Shown here one piece after another: positions 45,078 through 54,735 of a DNA stretch of 64,000 nucleotides. Where the stretch lies: the NCBI RefSeq assembly GCF_009208555.1, contig NZ_WFLI01000004.1, positions 1-64,000 on the forward strand, in the 5' to 3' direction. Every line of letters starts with the position of its first letter. Positions within the stretch are counted from its first letter, which is position 1. A model generated the notes under the pieces. That model was given only the letters and a program-made list of their open reading frames with translations. It searched no databases and was not told the DNA's origin. The stretch is from Janthinobacterium violaceinigrum (lineage in GTDB: Bacteria; Pseudomonadota; Gammaproteobacteria; Burkholderiales; Burkholderiaceae_D). The position numbers and the translations under genes were made by a program.

Positions 45078-45546
45078 GGTAGGGCCTCGTCTTCTGATTT
45101 TGTTGGATGGCGCTGCGTTTCTGGCTTGCTAGCGTTGTGCTGAATCTTGTATCCACTATAAGACGAGGGGGTGCAGGCGGGCATCGGATGAGCCGACGTG
45201 CTTATGTAGGCTAGGAACATTGCCTCGTGTCATCCGACTCCTACGCCTGGTTTTTCATTTTTCCCCGCTTGGCAACCACCATGCCCGGGCAAAAAGACGG
45301 CCTGCAGCCATTTTCCGCGAACTTTGGCCGTCTGCCGCGATCAAACCAACCGGCGTTGAAATACGGTAGTGATAAAATGTTGCCTTGTGGAAATTGACGT
45401 GTGTGTCGGCAGGTGCCGCTGCTCTCGCTGCTGAACCTGGCCTTTCTGCTTCACCTTGCGATGCTTTCATGGATCGCCTCACTGCCCGTGCCGTGCATTT
45501 GCCGGCGGGTACCTGTCCAGTCCCGTTTAATGAAGGAAAGCAACGC
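45078..45546. other. intergenic region between the Crp-like regulator and the chemoreceptor gene
   Basis: 469 bases without a gene. It must hold the divergent promoters of both neighbours, but I see no convincing -35/-10 pair, no sigma-28-type motif and no clear palindrome. Confidence 0.5.
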
Positions 45547-47229
45547 ATGAAATGGTTTTTTGATTTGAAAATTGCCACCAAACTGATCTTGTCGTTTGGC
45601 GCCGTGCTGCTGTTGACGGCGGCCTTGGGCGTGTCGGCGATCTTTTCCATGGCGCGTATCAATACCGCGTCAACGGACCTGTCCGCCAACTGGATGCCCA
45701 GCGTGCTGGCAGCCATGTCCATGCGCAGCGATGTCAGCGATTTCCGTCGCTGGGAACTGGCGCACATGCTGGCCGCGCAGGATGCCGACATGGCGCAGAA
45801 TGAAACGCGCATGACGGAAACGCAGAGCAAGCTGAAGACGGACGGCGACAATTACCGCGCCCTGATTTCGGAGCCGGGCGAGAAGGAAGTCTTCGAGCGT
45901 TTCCTCGCGCTCAACGATGAATTCATGCGCCTGCATGCAACCATGCTGAGCCTGTCGCGCGAGATGAAAAAGGAAGAGGCGCGCGCGCTGGCCGTGGGGC
46001 CGTCGGCCAAGGTCATGGCGGACATGATGGTGACCCTGGATAAACTCGTGTCCATCAATACGGAGGGCGGCGCGCGTTCGAGCGCCAGCGCCGATGCCAC
46101 GTATGCGGCTTCGCGCGCCAGCCTGATCGGCTTGCTGGTCGGTATCGTCGTCATCGGCATGCTGCTGGCGCTGTGGGTGGCGCGCAGCGTGGCCCGTCCG
46201 CTGATCGAGGCGGTCGGCGTGGCGCGCCAAGTGGCGGCGGGTGACTTGACCGCGCATATTGTTGTGCAATCGCAAGACGAAACGGGGCAATTGATGCAGG
46301 CCCTGAAAGACATGAATGCCAGCCTGCAGAACCTGGTGGGCCAGGTGCGCAGCGGCACGGACACCATCGCCACGGCATCGAGCCAGATTGCCGCCGGCAA
46401 CCAGGACTTGTCGTCGCGCACGGAAGAGCAAGCCAGTTCGCTGGAAGAAACGGCGTCCTCGATGGAAGAGCTGACTTCGACCGTGAAGCAGAATGCGGAC
46501 AATGCGCGCCAGGCCAATACCATGGCGCTGACCTCGTCGAGCATCGCCATCGAGGGCGGCAAGGTCGTCAGCGAAGTGGTGGGCACGATGGCGTCGATCA
46601 ACGCATCGTCGCGCAAGATCGTCGACATCATTGCCGTCATCGACGGCATCGCCTTCCAGACCAATATCCTGGCTCTGAATGCGGCCGTCGAGGCGGCGCG
46701 CGCGGGCGAGCAGGGACGCGGCTTTGCCGTCGTCGCCACGGAAGTGCGCAACCTGGCGCAACGCTCGGCTGCGGCAGCCAAGGATATCAAGGTCCTGATC
46801 GGCGATTCGGTCGAGAAAGTCGAAGCGGGATCGGCACTGGTGGACCAGGCGGGCCGCACGATGGATGACATCGTTGCCAGCATCACCCGCGTGACGGACA
46901 TCATGAGCGAGATCACGGCCGCCAGCAGCGAGCAGAGCGCCGGCATCGAGCAGGTCAACCAGGCTATCGCCCAGATGGACCAGGTGACGCAGCAAAATGC
47001 GGCCCTGGTGGAAGAGGCGGCCGCGGCGGCCGAATCGATGCAGGAGCAGGCCGCCAGCCTGAGCGCCGTGGTCAGCATCTTCAAGCTCAACGCTGCCAGC
47101 GCCGCCGCGAGCGTGCCGCGCGCGCCTGCCAAGGCTGTCAAGGCGCCCGCAGCGGTGGCGCCGGCGCCCCGTCAATTGGCCGCCACGCCGCGCAGCACGG
47201 CGCCAGTGGATGAGTGGGAAAGCTTTTAA
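45547..47229 (+). CDS. methyl-accepting chemotaxis protein
   Basis: A 560-residue chemoreceptor. A first membrane helix (residues about 10-30), a periplasmic four-helix-type sensing region of about 160 residues and a second helix ([19 protein letters not shown]) are followed by a HAMP domain. The signalling hairpin has the conserved tip [20 protein letters not shown]. The C-terminus ends EWESF, a good match to the xWxxF tether that docks CheR/CheB. The start at 45547 with GAAGGAAAG upstream is chosen over a longer frame. No che genes are adjacent. Confidence 0.93.
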   Translation: MKWFFDLKIATKLILSFGAVLLLTAALGVSAIFSMARINTASTDLSANWMPSVLAAMSMRSDVSDFRRWELAHMLAAQDADMAQNETRMTETQSKLKTDGDNYRALISEPGEKEVFERFLALNDEFMRLHATMLSLSREMKKEEARALAVGPSAKVMADMMVTLDKLVSINTEGGARSSASADATYAASRASLIGLLVGIVVIGMLLALWVARSVARPLIEAVGVARQVAAGDLTAHIVVQSQDETGQLMQALKDMNASLQNLVGQVRSGTDTIATASSQIAAGNQDLSSRTEEQASSLEETASSMEELTSTVKQNADNARQANTMALTSSSIAIEGGKVVSEVVGTMASINASSRKIVDIIAVIDGIAFQTNILALNAAVEAARAGEQGRGFAVVATEVRNLAQRSAAAAKDIKVLIGDSVEKVEAGSALVDQAGRTMDDIVASITRVTDIMSEITAASSEQSAGIEQVNQAIAQMDQVTQQNAALVEEAAAAAESMQEQAASLSAVVSIFKLNAASAAASVPRAPAKAVKAPAAVAPAPRQLAATPRSTAPVDEWESF

Positions 47230-47489
47230 GGGCGCTTGCGCGGTTTTTTGATGGCTGGAGTGGCGGGCGCGGCAGCGGCTTGCTGGCGCTGCTGCCATGC
47301 CCTCAGGGCCGCTTCGTAGGCGGCCAGGTCTTCCTGATACATTTCCAGCACGCAAAAGGTGCAACCGCTGCGGCAGCACTCGTCATTGTCCGGTTTCCTG
47401 GGCGCTTGCGGTTGCGGATCGTGGGGTAAAGGCGGGGTGGGCATGGTGAGGGCAGGGGGCGGCGGAGCTGGCATCGGAGCAGGCATCAT
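47226..47489 (-). CDS. oxidoreductase-like domain protein, small, cysteine-containing
   Basis: An 87-residue protein. A proline-rich N-terminus ([13 protein letters not shown]) leads into [20 protein letters not shown], the CCxSGCxxCVxDxY core of the Oxidored-like (PF09791-type) family, and a basic tail ends KKPRKRP. Four clustered cysteines suggest metal or redox chemistry, unproven. The ATG at 47489 was chosen for its AGGA ribosome site; a TTG at 47531 would add 14 residues. The gene overlaps the chemoreceptor stop by 4 nt on the opposite strand. Confidence 0.75.
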   Translation of the reverse strand: MMPAPMPAPPPPALTMPTPPLPHDPQPQAPRKPDNDECCRSGCTFCVLEMYQEDLAAYEAALRAWQQRQQAAAAPATPAIKKPRKRP

Positions 47490-47807
47490 ACGGCATCCTG
47501 CCGTGCCTTTGCTGGAACGCTTTTTGCTCAAAAATCACGGTTTCCGTGTACAGTTGCGGTGAATTAGGGTATCGTTTACAGCACTGATATTGTATCTTCT
47601 GCGCGCGATGTTCCGCCGGCGCGATCTCCGCCGCCATCGCAGCACACCTCTTCGACGCTCCCGCATACGCCGTTCAGCATGTCCCGGAGCGCGCAGGTGC
47701 CGCAAGAACGATGATCCATGGCTTGCAAGACGGAGCTGCCTGTGCCCCGAAATGTTGTTTATTGAGAAAGCATGGCTTCCGCAGTGCGGAGGCACACCAG
47801 AAAATTT
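47490..47807 (+). other. leader region of the DEAD-box helicase gene
   Basis: About 318 bases without a gene apart from a possible short N-terminal extension of the helicase. The region presumably contains the helicase promoter and a long untranslated leader. No specific RNA element recognised. Confidence 0.45.
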
Positions 47808-49349
47808 ATGTCTGAAACCGAATCGACTCCTACGCCCAGCCCGGCGATTACCCCTGAAGCGGCGCCTGCCGCCGCCCCTGCACCTGCCGCATCCGCTGCT
47901 CCCGCCCTGACTTTTGCCGACTTCGGCCTCGCGCCTGAAATCCAGCGCGCCCTGACCGAGCAAGGCTACACCCACCCGACACCGATCCAGGAACAAGCGA
48001 TTCCCGTCGTGCTGCAAGGCCGCGATGTGATGGGCGCCGCGCAAACGGGTACGGGCAAGACGGCGGGTTTTTCCTTGCCGATCATCCAGTTGTTGCTGGC
48101 GCATGCCAGCAGCAGCATGTCGCCAGCGCGCCACCCGGTGCGCGCGCTGATCCTGACGCCGACCCGTGAACTGGCGGTGCAGGTGGCCGAAAACGTCAAG
48201 GCCTACGCCAAGCACACGCCGCTGCGCTCGACCGTCGTCTTCGGCGGCATGGACATGAAGCCGCAAACCGTCATCCTGCGCGGCGGCGTGGAAATCGTTA
48301 TCGCCACGCCTGGCCGCTTGCTCGACCATATCGAGCAAAAGAACATCAGCCTGAGCCAGGTGCAGATGCTGGTCATGGATGAAGCGGACCGCATGCTGGA
48401 CATGGGTTTCCTGCCGGACTTGCAGCGCATCATCAACTTGCTGCCGAAGCAACGCCAGAACCTGATGTTCTCGGCCACGTTCTCGCCAGAAATCAAGAAG
48501 CTGGCTGCGACCTTCCTCAACGATCCGCTGACGATCGAAGTGGCGCGCAGCAACCAGACGGCCGACAAGGTCACGCAGGTGGTCTACAAGGTGCCGGAAG
48601 ACCAGAAGCATGCACTGGTTGCCCATCTGCTGCGCCAGCGCGACCTGAAGCAGGTCATCGTGTTCTCCAACACCAAGATCGGCGCTTCGCGCCTGGCCCG
48701 CGTGCTGGAACAGGAAGGCATGAGCGCTACGGCGATTCATGGCGACAAGAGCCAGCAGGAACGCATGGCGGCGCTGGAAGCGTTCAAGAAGGGCGAGATC
48801 GACGTGCTGGTGGCCACCGACGTGGCGGCGCGCGGCCTCGATATTTCCGACTTGCCTTGCGTCATCAACTTCGACTTGCCGTACAACGCGGAAGACTATG
48901 TGCACCGCATCGGCCGTACGGGCCGCGCGGGCGCTTCGGGCGACGCCATTTCGATCTATTCGGATAAAGACGAGCGCTTGTTGGCCGATATCGAAAAACT
49001 CATCAAGCAAAGCATCAAGCGCGGTGAACTCGCCGGCTTCAATCCGGCACCCGCCCGCAGCAGCGACAGCGAGCGCCGTCCGCCGCGCCGCAGCGAAGGT
49101 GGCGAGGCGCGTCCTGCACGCGCTCCCGAGAGCCGCCATGCGGGCGACAGCCGCGACAGCCGTTCCGCCGAGCGCGGCACGCGTCCAGCCTTTGGTCCCG
49201 GCGCCCGTCGCGAAAAGACCGATCCCTGGTTCCTGAAGCCATATGAGCCTGCCAAAGCGGCAGCCCCGGCGGCGGCCAGCATGGCGCCAGTCGTGGCCAA
49301 GCCGAAGCAGAAAGTGGCGGCCTTGCTGGGTGGATTGTTGAAGAGCTGA
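47808..49349 (+). CDS. DEAD-box ATP-dependent RNA helicase (RhlE-like)
   Basis: A 513-residue RNA helicase. A low-complexity Ala/Pro N-terminus (residues 1-35) precedes the Q motif (FADFGLAPEI ... PTPIQ), motif I AQTGTGKT, motif II DEAD, motif III SAT and motif VI HRIGRTGRAG. A disordered Arg/Ser-rich tail follows, typical of RhlE proteins. The start was taken at 47808; an upstream ATG at 47772 would add 12 residues. Likely roles are ribosome assembly and RNA turnover at low temperature. Confidence 0.92.
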   Translation: MSETESTPTPSPAITPEAAPAAAPAPAASAAPALTFADFGLAPEIQRALTEQGYTHPTPIQEQAIPVVLQGRDVMGAAQTGTGKTAGFSLPIIQLLLAHASSSMSPARHPVRALILTPTRELAVQVAENVKAYAKHTPLRSTVVFGGMDMKPQTVILRGGVEIVIATPGRLLDHIEQKNISLSQVQMLVMDEADRMLDMGFLPDLQRIINLLPKQRQNLMFSATFSPEIKKLAATFLNDPLTIEVARSNQTADKVTQVVYKVPEDQKHALVAHLLRQRDLKQVIVFSNTKIGASRLARVLEQEGMSATAIHGDKSQQERMAALEAFKKGEIDVLVATDVAARGLDISDLPCVINFDLPYNAEDYVHRIGRTGRAGASGDAISIYSDKDERLLADIEKLIKQSIKRGELAGFNPAPARSSDSERRPPRRSEGGEARPARAPESRHAGDSRDSRSAERGTRPAFGPGARREKTDPWFLKPYEPAKAAAPAAASMAPVVAKPKQKVAALLGGLLKS

Positions 49350-50210
49350 TATCTTTTGGAGCCGTATTTCCATACGGCTATTCCATTGAGTTCCTTTTTG
49401 TCCTCATTTTATGTGGGTAGTGGCAGGAAAGAGTGGCTTTGCTATATTTTCCTGCCAAATCGATTTGCAGCGCCTAATAGCACCGTGGTAAGCGCAGTGA
49501 GCTGTAGCAGAGAAGCGCAGCTGTGCGAATGTACTGAGCCGTCGAGACAGTGAGCGTCGCTGGCCGCAAACCGCGACGCGCAGCCGGTTTGAATGGTGTT
49601 CCAGCCACTTTCAGCTTTCTGCCTATGCGCCACCTGAGTCCTGCATTTTCTGCATGGATTGTTTGCGCTGGCGCCAACCCACTTTGTAACAAATATATCC
49701 AATTGTAAGATTTATCTTTACGTGTGCTAATCATGTTTATCCTGCATGATATTATGCGTGTAGTATGACTTGCACCTCAACAATTTCATTTATGATAACT
49801 TTTATCAATAATTCCTGTCATTATATTTCAGTATTTTATTGATATTATTGAGATTCTATTTTTAAGTTTTTATTGTTTATGTGTTTTTCTTGCCTCTTTG
49901 AAAATGATGCAATAATGTAAAGCGCTTGTGGTCGGAGTTTGTATTTTCGTATAAAATGTCAAGCCCTTCAATTCTGAGGTTTTTGTCAAGGGTGAGCAGC
50001 GACGTTTCAATGATTTGCACGCCCTTATGTTCCTCATGTTGCTTCCGTTACCCGCTTCGAGACCTGCTATTTATTCCCGCTCTGAAGCTATTTTTTATTG
50101 AAATTCGAAAGAGCAACGAGTACTTGAAATGCCGTCATCGGAGGACATCGCGTGAGATTGAGTTTTCACGTGTATTGCCAATACTAATAATAGAAAAGGG
50201 TTAAACAACA
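49350..50210. other. AT-rich intergenic spacer before the polysaccharide cluster
   Basis: 861 bases. The left part holds repeat copy B (49494-49583). From about 49690 the sequence becomes markedly AT-rich. A small open frame at 49926-50204 has no recognisable protein character. The promoter of the polysaccharide operon is expected here, but I saw no JUMPstart/ops element. Confidence 0.6.
49494..49583. repeat. interspersed repeat, copy B
   Basis: Aligns with the core of copy A (31123-31198): shared blocks include GAGAAGCGCAGCTGTGCGAA, AGTGAGC and GGCCGCAAA-CGCGA-GCGCAG, with one insertion of about 14 bases in this copy. The CGCA-GCTG-TGCG hairpin is conserved, but the 12-bp flanking inverted repeat of copy A is not evident here. 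Located in the AT-rich spacer, intergenic like copy A. Confidence 0.65.
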
Positions 50211-52412
50211 ATGCAGTCCTCGGGTTTTTCTTCGTCAGCCGTTTTTTTTATTGCTACCTTTCTCCTGGGGTGTGGCAACAATAATGCTGAAGTTCCTCGC
50301 GTGGCGGAAGGGAGCCCTGATGCTCGGGCTACCGCTCTGGTACAGAAAATGACGCTGGAAGAGAAAATCCAATTGGTCCATGGGGTCGGGCCCGGCGCCT
50401 CGCCGTTGAATGGAGCGGGCTATATTCCTGGTATCAAGCGCCTTGGTATTCCAGATATCAACATGGCGGATTCATCGACCAGCGTCCGGGTTGCCAATGT
50501 GAATGCGACGGTGATGCCATCGACATTGGCCCTCGCTGCCAGCTGGGATCGGGAGATGGCATTTGAGTACGGCGCTTTAATCGGGCGAGAGTTACGGACG
50601 TTGGGCTTCGCTGAGGGGCTTGGGGGCGGCATTAACTTGATCCGGGAGCCAAGGAACGGTCGTACTTTTGAATATTTGGGCGAGGATCCCGTACTGGCTG
50701 GGTATCTTTTGGCTCAGCGCACGCTAGGTACGCAGCAGCAGAAGGTTATCGCTACGGTCAAGCATTTTGCATTGAATAACCAGGAAACAAACCGGTTTAC
50801 TTCGGACTCGGTGGTCGATGAGCGGACTATGCGGCAACTATACCTGCTCGGATTTGAAATAGCGATCAAGGATGGGCAGCCTGGTAATGTCATGTGTGCT
50901 TATAACTATGTCAATGGAGTCAAGGCATGTGAAAATTCTTATCTCCTGAATTCCGTGTTGAAAAATGAATGGGGATTCAAGGGATACGTGCAGTCCGACT
51001 GGAGTTTCGCTGTCAGTGATACCGTGAGGGCGGCTAACGCTGGATTGGATGAAGAGCAACCAGGCTCGCTGGATGATGCTGTAGGCGCTGGTGGAGAGCC
51101 TACGTACTTTAATCAGAAACTGAAATCTGCAATTACTGCTGACCTCGTCTCCATGAGCAGGCTGGATAATATGGTGACACGGAAGCTGCGAACGCTGTTT
51201 CAGGTCGGCATTATGGACTCTCCACCCGTTCCTGGTGGCATCATAAATCGCGCCGATGGACGTACAGTCGCCAAAAAAGTGGCCGACGCTTCTATTGTTT
51301 TGTTAAAAAATCAAGGCGGAAATGGTGAGGCCAAAAGACTTCTTCCGCTTGATAGCAAGGCTGTCAAATCTATCGTCGTCATCGGTGCGCACGCTTCTGT
51401 TGGCGTAATGGCAGGAGGTGGCTCCGGTGGTCCTTTTGCCTCAGTGAACAATCCTGTGGCCTGCTTATTGCCTGAAAAAATGTTTTCGGAGTGTGCTCCA
51501 TATTCGTCCTCATCTCCATTGCAGGCAATCAAGGCCAAGGCTGGGCTTGCTCAAGTTCGTTATTTTGATGGCAATGATAGTCGTGCGGCCTCGGATGCCG
51601 CGGCGACTGCTGACGTGGCAATTATTTTTGCTTCACAGTTCAGCGGCGAAGGGCGGGATCTGGTTTCGTTGGCGTTGCCTGACCAGCATACCGATCCCGC
51701 CAATCAATCTTACGATCAACGCGCATTGATCGAGGCTGTGGCGAAAAAGAATCCTCGTACTGTGGTCGTACTGGAAAACGGTACCGCAGTGACTATGCCA
51801 TGGCTGAATAGCGTTTCTGCGGTGCTGGCTTCGTGGTATCCAGGAGATAGCGGAGGCGAGTCTATCGCTGATATCTTGTTTGGTGATGTTAACCCCTCGG
51901 GGAAGTTACCTATTTCTTTCCCCAAGATGGAACAAGATTTACCTCAGAAAAATATTTCATCAAGCAATTTAAGTGTCAGATATAACGAAGGGCTGATGAT
52001 GGGGTATCGATGGTACGATCATCACAAGATTGAACCATTGTTCGAATTTGGTTACGGATTGTCATACACCAGCTTTGATTATACGGATCTGAAAACTGAA
52101 TTAGCTCAGAATGGTGACGTGAAGATCAGCTTTAGTCTGAAAAATACTGGCAGTCGCAGCGGCGCTGAAGTCATGCAAATTTATGCATCCATCCCCTTCG
52201 ATGGTGAACCGCCGCAGCGTCTGGTAGGGTGGGAGAAGGTGCATTTGCAGAGCGGCCAGCAACGAACTGTGGAGTTGACAATTGCGCGGGAGCGTTTGCA
52301 GGTATGGGATGCACTAAAGCGGCAATGGTTTATACCCAAAGGCAATTACGAGTTTCGTGTCGCAAATTCATCAAGAGCCCGTAATATATTACGCAACACT
52401 AAGTCATTATAA
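50211..52412 (+). CDS. glycoside hydrolase family 3 lipoprotein (beta-glucosidase-like)
   Basis: A 733-residue GH3 enzyme. Residues 1-21 look like a lipoprotein signal ending in the lipobox LLGC (C21), although it has no basic n-region. The TIM-barrel domain shows KHF (K184, H185) and the catalytic nucleophile D263 in VQSDW. An alpha/beta sandwich (PWLNSVSAVLASWYPGDSGGES) and a C-terminal fibronectin-III-like domain follow. Probably a surface or periplasmic exo-beta-glycosidase. Its place at the head of a polysaccharide synthesis cluster suggests trimming or recycling of that polymer. Lower GC than the upstream genes. Confidence 0.87.
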   Translation: MQSSGFSSSAVFFIATFLLGCGNNNAEVPRVAEGSPDARATALVQKMTLEEKIQLVHGVGPGASPLNGAGYIPGIKRLGIPDINMADSSTSVRVANVNATVMPSTLALAASWDREMAFEYGALIGRELRTLGFAEGLGGGINLIREPRNGRTFEYLGEDPVLAGYLLAQRTLGTQQQKVIATVKHFALNNQETNRFTSDSVVDERTMRQLYLLGFEIAIKDGQPGNVMCAYNYVNGVKACENSYLLNSVLKNEWGFKGYVQSDWSFAVSDTVRAANAGLDEEQPGSLDDAVGAGGEPTYFNQKLKSAITADLVSMSRLDNMVTRKLRTLFQVGIMDSPPVPGGIINRADGRTVAKKVADASIVLLKNQGGNGEAKRLLPLDSKAVKSIVVIGAHASVGVMAGGGSGGPFASVNNPVACLLPEKMFSECAPYSSSSPLQAIKAKAGLAQVRYFDGNDSRAASDAAATADVAIIFASQFSGEGRDLVSLALPDQHTDPANQSYDQRALIEAVAKKNPRTVVVLENGTAVTMPWLNSVSAVLASWYPGDSGGESIADILFGDVNPSGKLPISFPKMEQDLPQKNISSSNLSVRYNEGLMMGYRWYDHHKIEPLFEFGYGLSYTSFDYTDLKTELAQNGDVKISFSLKNTGSRSGAEVMQIYASIPFDGEPPQRLVGWEKVHLQSGQQRTVELTIARERLQVWDALKRQWFIPKGNYEFRVANSSRARNILRNTKSL

Positions 52413-52497
52413 ATAGAGTGATTTTCTAGTGTTGATGATTCGGCTTTGCATTTAGAAAAATAAAATTAATGATTTCTTTTTTTTACGGGGATTGGAT

Positions 52498-53727
52498 GTG
52501 ATTTCCCGACAGAAGTTGAATGTTGTATACCTTATGGGGAATCAGGGCGTTAATTATTTGATGCCGCTTTTGGTTTTCCCATTTTTGATGCATACGTTGG
52601 GGCCATTGAAATTCGGTATTCTTAGTTTTTCTTTGGCTACAATGCAGTTTTTGATCTTGTTGACCGACTTTGGTTTTAATTATAGCGCGACAAAAAGTAT
52701 TTCAATAGCGGGAAAAGACAAGCGTATTATTTCGGATGTCTTTTTTCGCACCATGTGGGCGAAAGCAATACTAAGTGTCATTTCATTATTTGTGATGCTG
52801 TTTTTGATTGTGGTATTTGATGCTTACAGTGCAATCAAAGAGTTGCTTTTTATAAATTTTATAGCGGTAATTGGCACAGTAATATACCCTATTTGGTTAT
52901 TTCAAGGGCTGGAAAAGATGGGTTCGATTACCGCTTTTTCCATCTTGTCACGTGCATGCGTATTGATATCATTTTATTTCTTGGTGAACGGCGAAGGCGA
53001 CATCAATATGGCGATGTTCTTGCTGGCTGTTCCTAATGTACTGGCCGGAATATTTGCGATCTTGACGATATATCATGAACGTCTTGTGTTTTGGGTGAAA
53101 TTTTCATTTCTGGAAATCCGGAAATCATTTTTGGAAGGTGTCCAGGTATTTTCATCGACACTGTTAACCAGTATGTATACGCTGATGACGCCGGTAGTAG
53201 TCGGATTTGTTGCCGGACCGGAATCGGTCGGCTACTTGAATGTCGCAAATACCGTCAAGCAGGCGGTGTGTGGATTATTTTCTCCCATTTTGCAAGCATA
53301 TTTCCCCAAAGTGAACGCCTTATATATTGATAAGCCGGAGGTGTCTCGAGCGCTGGCGACAAAGATATTAAAGTGGATGGCATTGATGCTGCTTGTGATT
53401 TCTTTGGTTTTATTTTTTATATCGGAAATTCTCATTGAAAAAGCATTTGGAGTGAAGTATTTGGCTGCTATCCCGGCATTAAAAGTGCTTGCCTTTGCAC
53501 CACTTTTTATTCTGATAAATTCGGTGATGGGATTGTTGTTCATGATTCCTCGCGGCGATATGAAAGGTTATCTGGGATCGATTTTTTCTGGAGCAGCAGT
53601 GAGTTTGGTAATTGTGGCGCCGGCGGCATACTATCTCAAAGAAACGGGTGGCGCTGTGACATTGCTGGCGGTAGAACTGGTAGTGGGCATCTGTATGGCA
53701 TTACGCATACGCAGTTATAAAAATTAG
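52498..53727 (+). CDS. Wzx-like oligosaccharide flippase
   Basis: A 409-residue polytopic membrane protein of the polysaccharide-translocase (MOP/Wzx) type, with about twelve hydrophobic helices and typical phrases LMPLLVFPFLMHTLGP and TPVVVGFVAGPESVGYLNVA. It would flip the undecaprenyl-linked repeat unit across the inner membrane. GTG at 52498 was chosen because GGGG lies 7 nt upstream; a TTG at 52492 is too close to it. AT-rich coding, consistent with transfer. Confidence 0.87.
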   Translation: MISRQKLNVVYLMGNQGVNYLMPLLVFPFLMHTLGPLKFGILSFSLATMQFLILLTDFGFNYSATKSISIAGKDKRIISDVFFRTMWAKAILSVISLFVMLFLIVVFDAYSAIKELLFINFIAVIGTVIYPIWLFQGLEKMGSITAFSILSRACVLISFYFLVNGEGDINMAMFLLAVPNVLAGIFAILTIYHERLVFWVKFSFLEIRKSFLEGVQVFSSTLLTSMYTLMTPVVVGFVAGPESVGYLNVANTVKQAVCGLFSPILQAYFPKVNALYIDKPEVSRALATKILKWMALMLLVISLVLFFISEILIEKAFGVKYLAAIPALKVLAFAPLFILINSVMGLLFMIPRGDMKGYLGSIFSGAAVSLVIVAPAAYYLKETGGAVTLLAVELVVGICMALRIRSYKN

Positions 53728-53742
53728 GAATTAGCAAGGAAA

Positions 53743-54735
53743 ATGAATATATCAATAATTATTCCTTACTGGAAACGTGAAAAACAGATAGAACTGATGT
53801 TTTCCAGTCTGGCTGAACAGATACCGTCCGGCGTAGAGGCTGAAGTCTTGGTATGTGACAGCCATAGTGGCGGACAAATTGAAGAAATCATCATGCGCGC
53901 CCAGGAAGTTCATCCGTGTTTGAATATCCGTCATTTGCAATGTGAAAATATTGTTGCCCAAAAAAGAAATGTCGGCATCCGCGAGGCTCGTCATGATTTG
54001 TTGATTTTTCTTGATGATGACTGTGTTCCGCAAGCTGACTACTTGAAGAATGTTTTTCTTGATGTGGGTAACAATCCAGGCGTCATATTGTGTGGCGAAA
54101 TTCGATTCCCTGCCAGTCTGGTAGGAGGCAGTAATTATTATCGTTATCGGGATTCAAAGCATCCTACTTTTTCATCTCGGCCATTTCGGGAGCTGGATCA
54201 GTGGAGTTTTGTTTCCATGAATATGGTGGCAAAAAAGAGAGATTTGATACAGGCAGGTTTGTTTTATGATGAGCGTTTTATCGGTTACGGTTGCGAGGAT
54301 CACGAATTTCCATGGCGTATACTCAAGGCCGGGATGAAGATCAGGATGGGAAGGTTTTGTATTGATCATCACGAATATGATGGTGATATTGTCAAATATA
54401 AACGAAAAATATTTTGCACGGCACGTGATGGAATGTACATGCTCTCATGCTTGGCACCAGAAATCGTGCATTCGCATCGAAAACTGAGGATGATCGAGAC
54501 GATCTATTCTGTAAAAGGAATTTCGACTGTATTGGCAAGAACCCTTTTCTCGATTCTGTTTAATCGATATCTTTGTCGTGCCGTTGAGTTATTTTTGCAA
54601 AAAACAGATGCAAAAAGAAATTTCTATTTTTCACGAGCATATCGTTATGTGTTGCTATGCAATTATCTCGCCGGAGTCAGGTCGCGTGAGGATCGCCTGA
54701 CGCAGGCTAGTGTTGGGGCGGGATGGTATGACTAA
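53743..54735 (+). CDS. GT2 family glycosyltransferase
   Basis: A 330-residue inverting glycosyltransferase of GT-A fold. The N-terminus reads MNISIIIPYWKREKQIELM, the nucleotide-sugar Asp motif is LIFLDDDCVP, and the catalytic-base region is GYGCEDHEFPWR. The donor and linkage cannot be deduced. It begins 15 nt after the flippase gene, and its end overlaps the next start by 8 nt. Confidence 0.87.
   Translation: MNISIIIPYWKREKQIELMFSSLAEQIPSGVEAEVLVCDSHSGGQIEEIIMRAQEVHPCLNIRHLQCENIVAQKRNVGIREARHDLLIFLDDDCVPQADYLKNVFLDVGNNPGVILCGEIRFPASLVGGSNYYRYRDSKHPTFSSRPFRELDQWSFVSMNMVAKKRDLIQAGLFYDERFIGYGCEDHEFPWRILKAGMKIRMGRFCIDHHEYDGDIVKYKRKIFCTARDGMYMLSCLAPEIVHSHRKLRMIETIYSVKGISTVLARTLFSILFNRYLCRAVELFLQKTDAKRNFYFSRAYRYVLLCNYLAGVRSREDRLTQASVGAGWYD

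Noticed and set aside
49926..50204. 92-residue open frame in the AT-rich spacer
   Set aside because: No family resemblance, no good ribosome site and a composition like the surrounding non-coding DNA.
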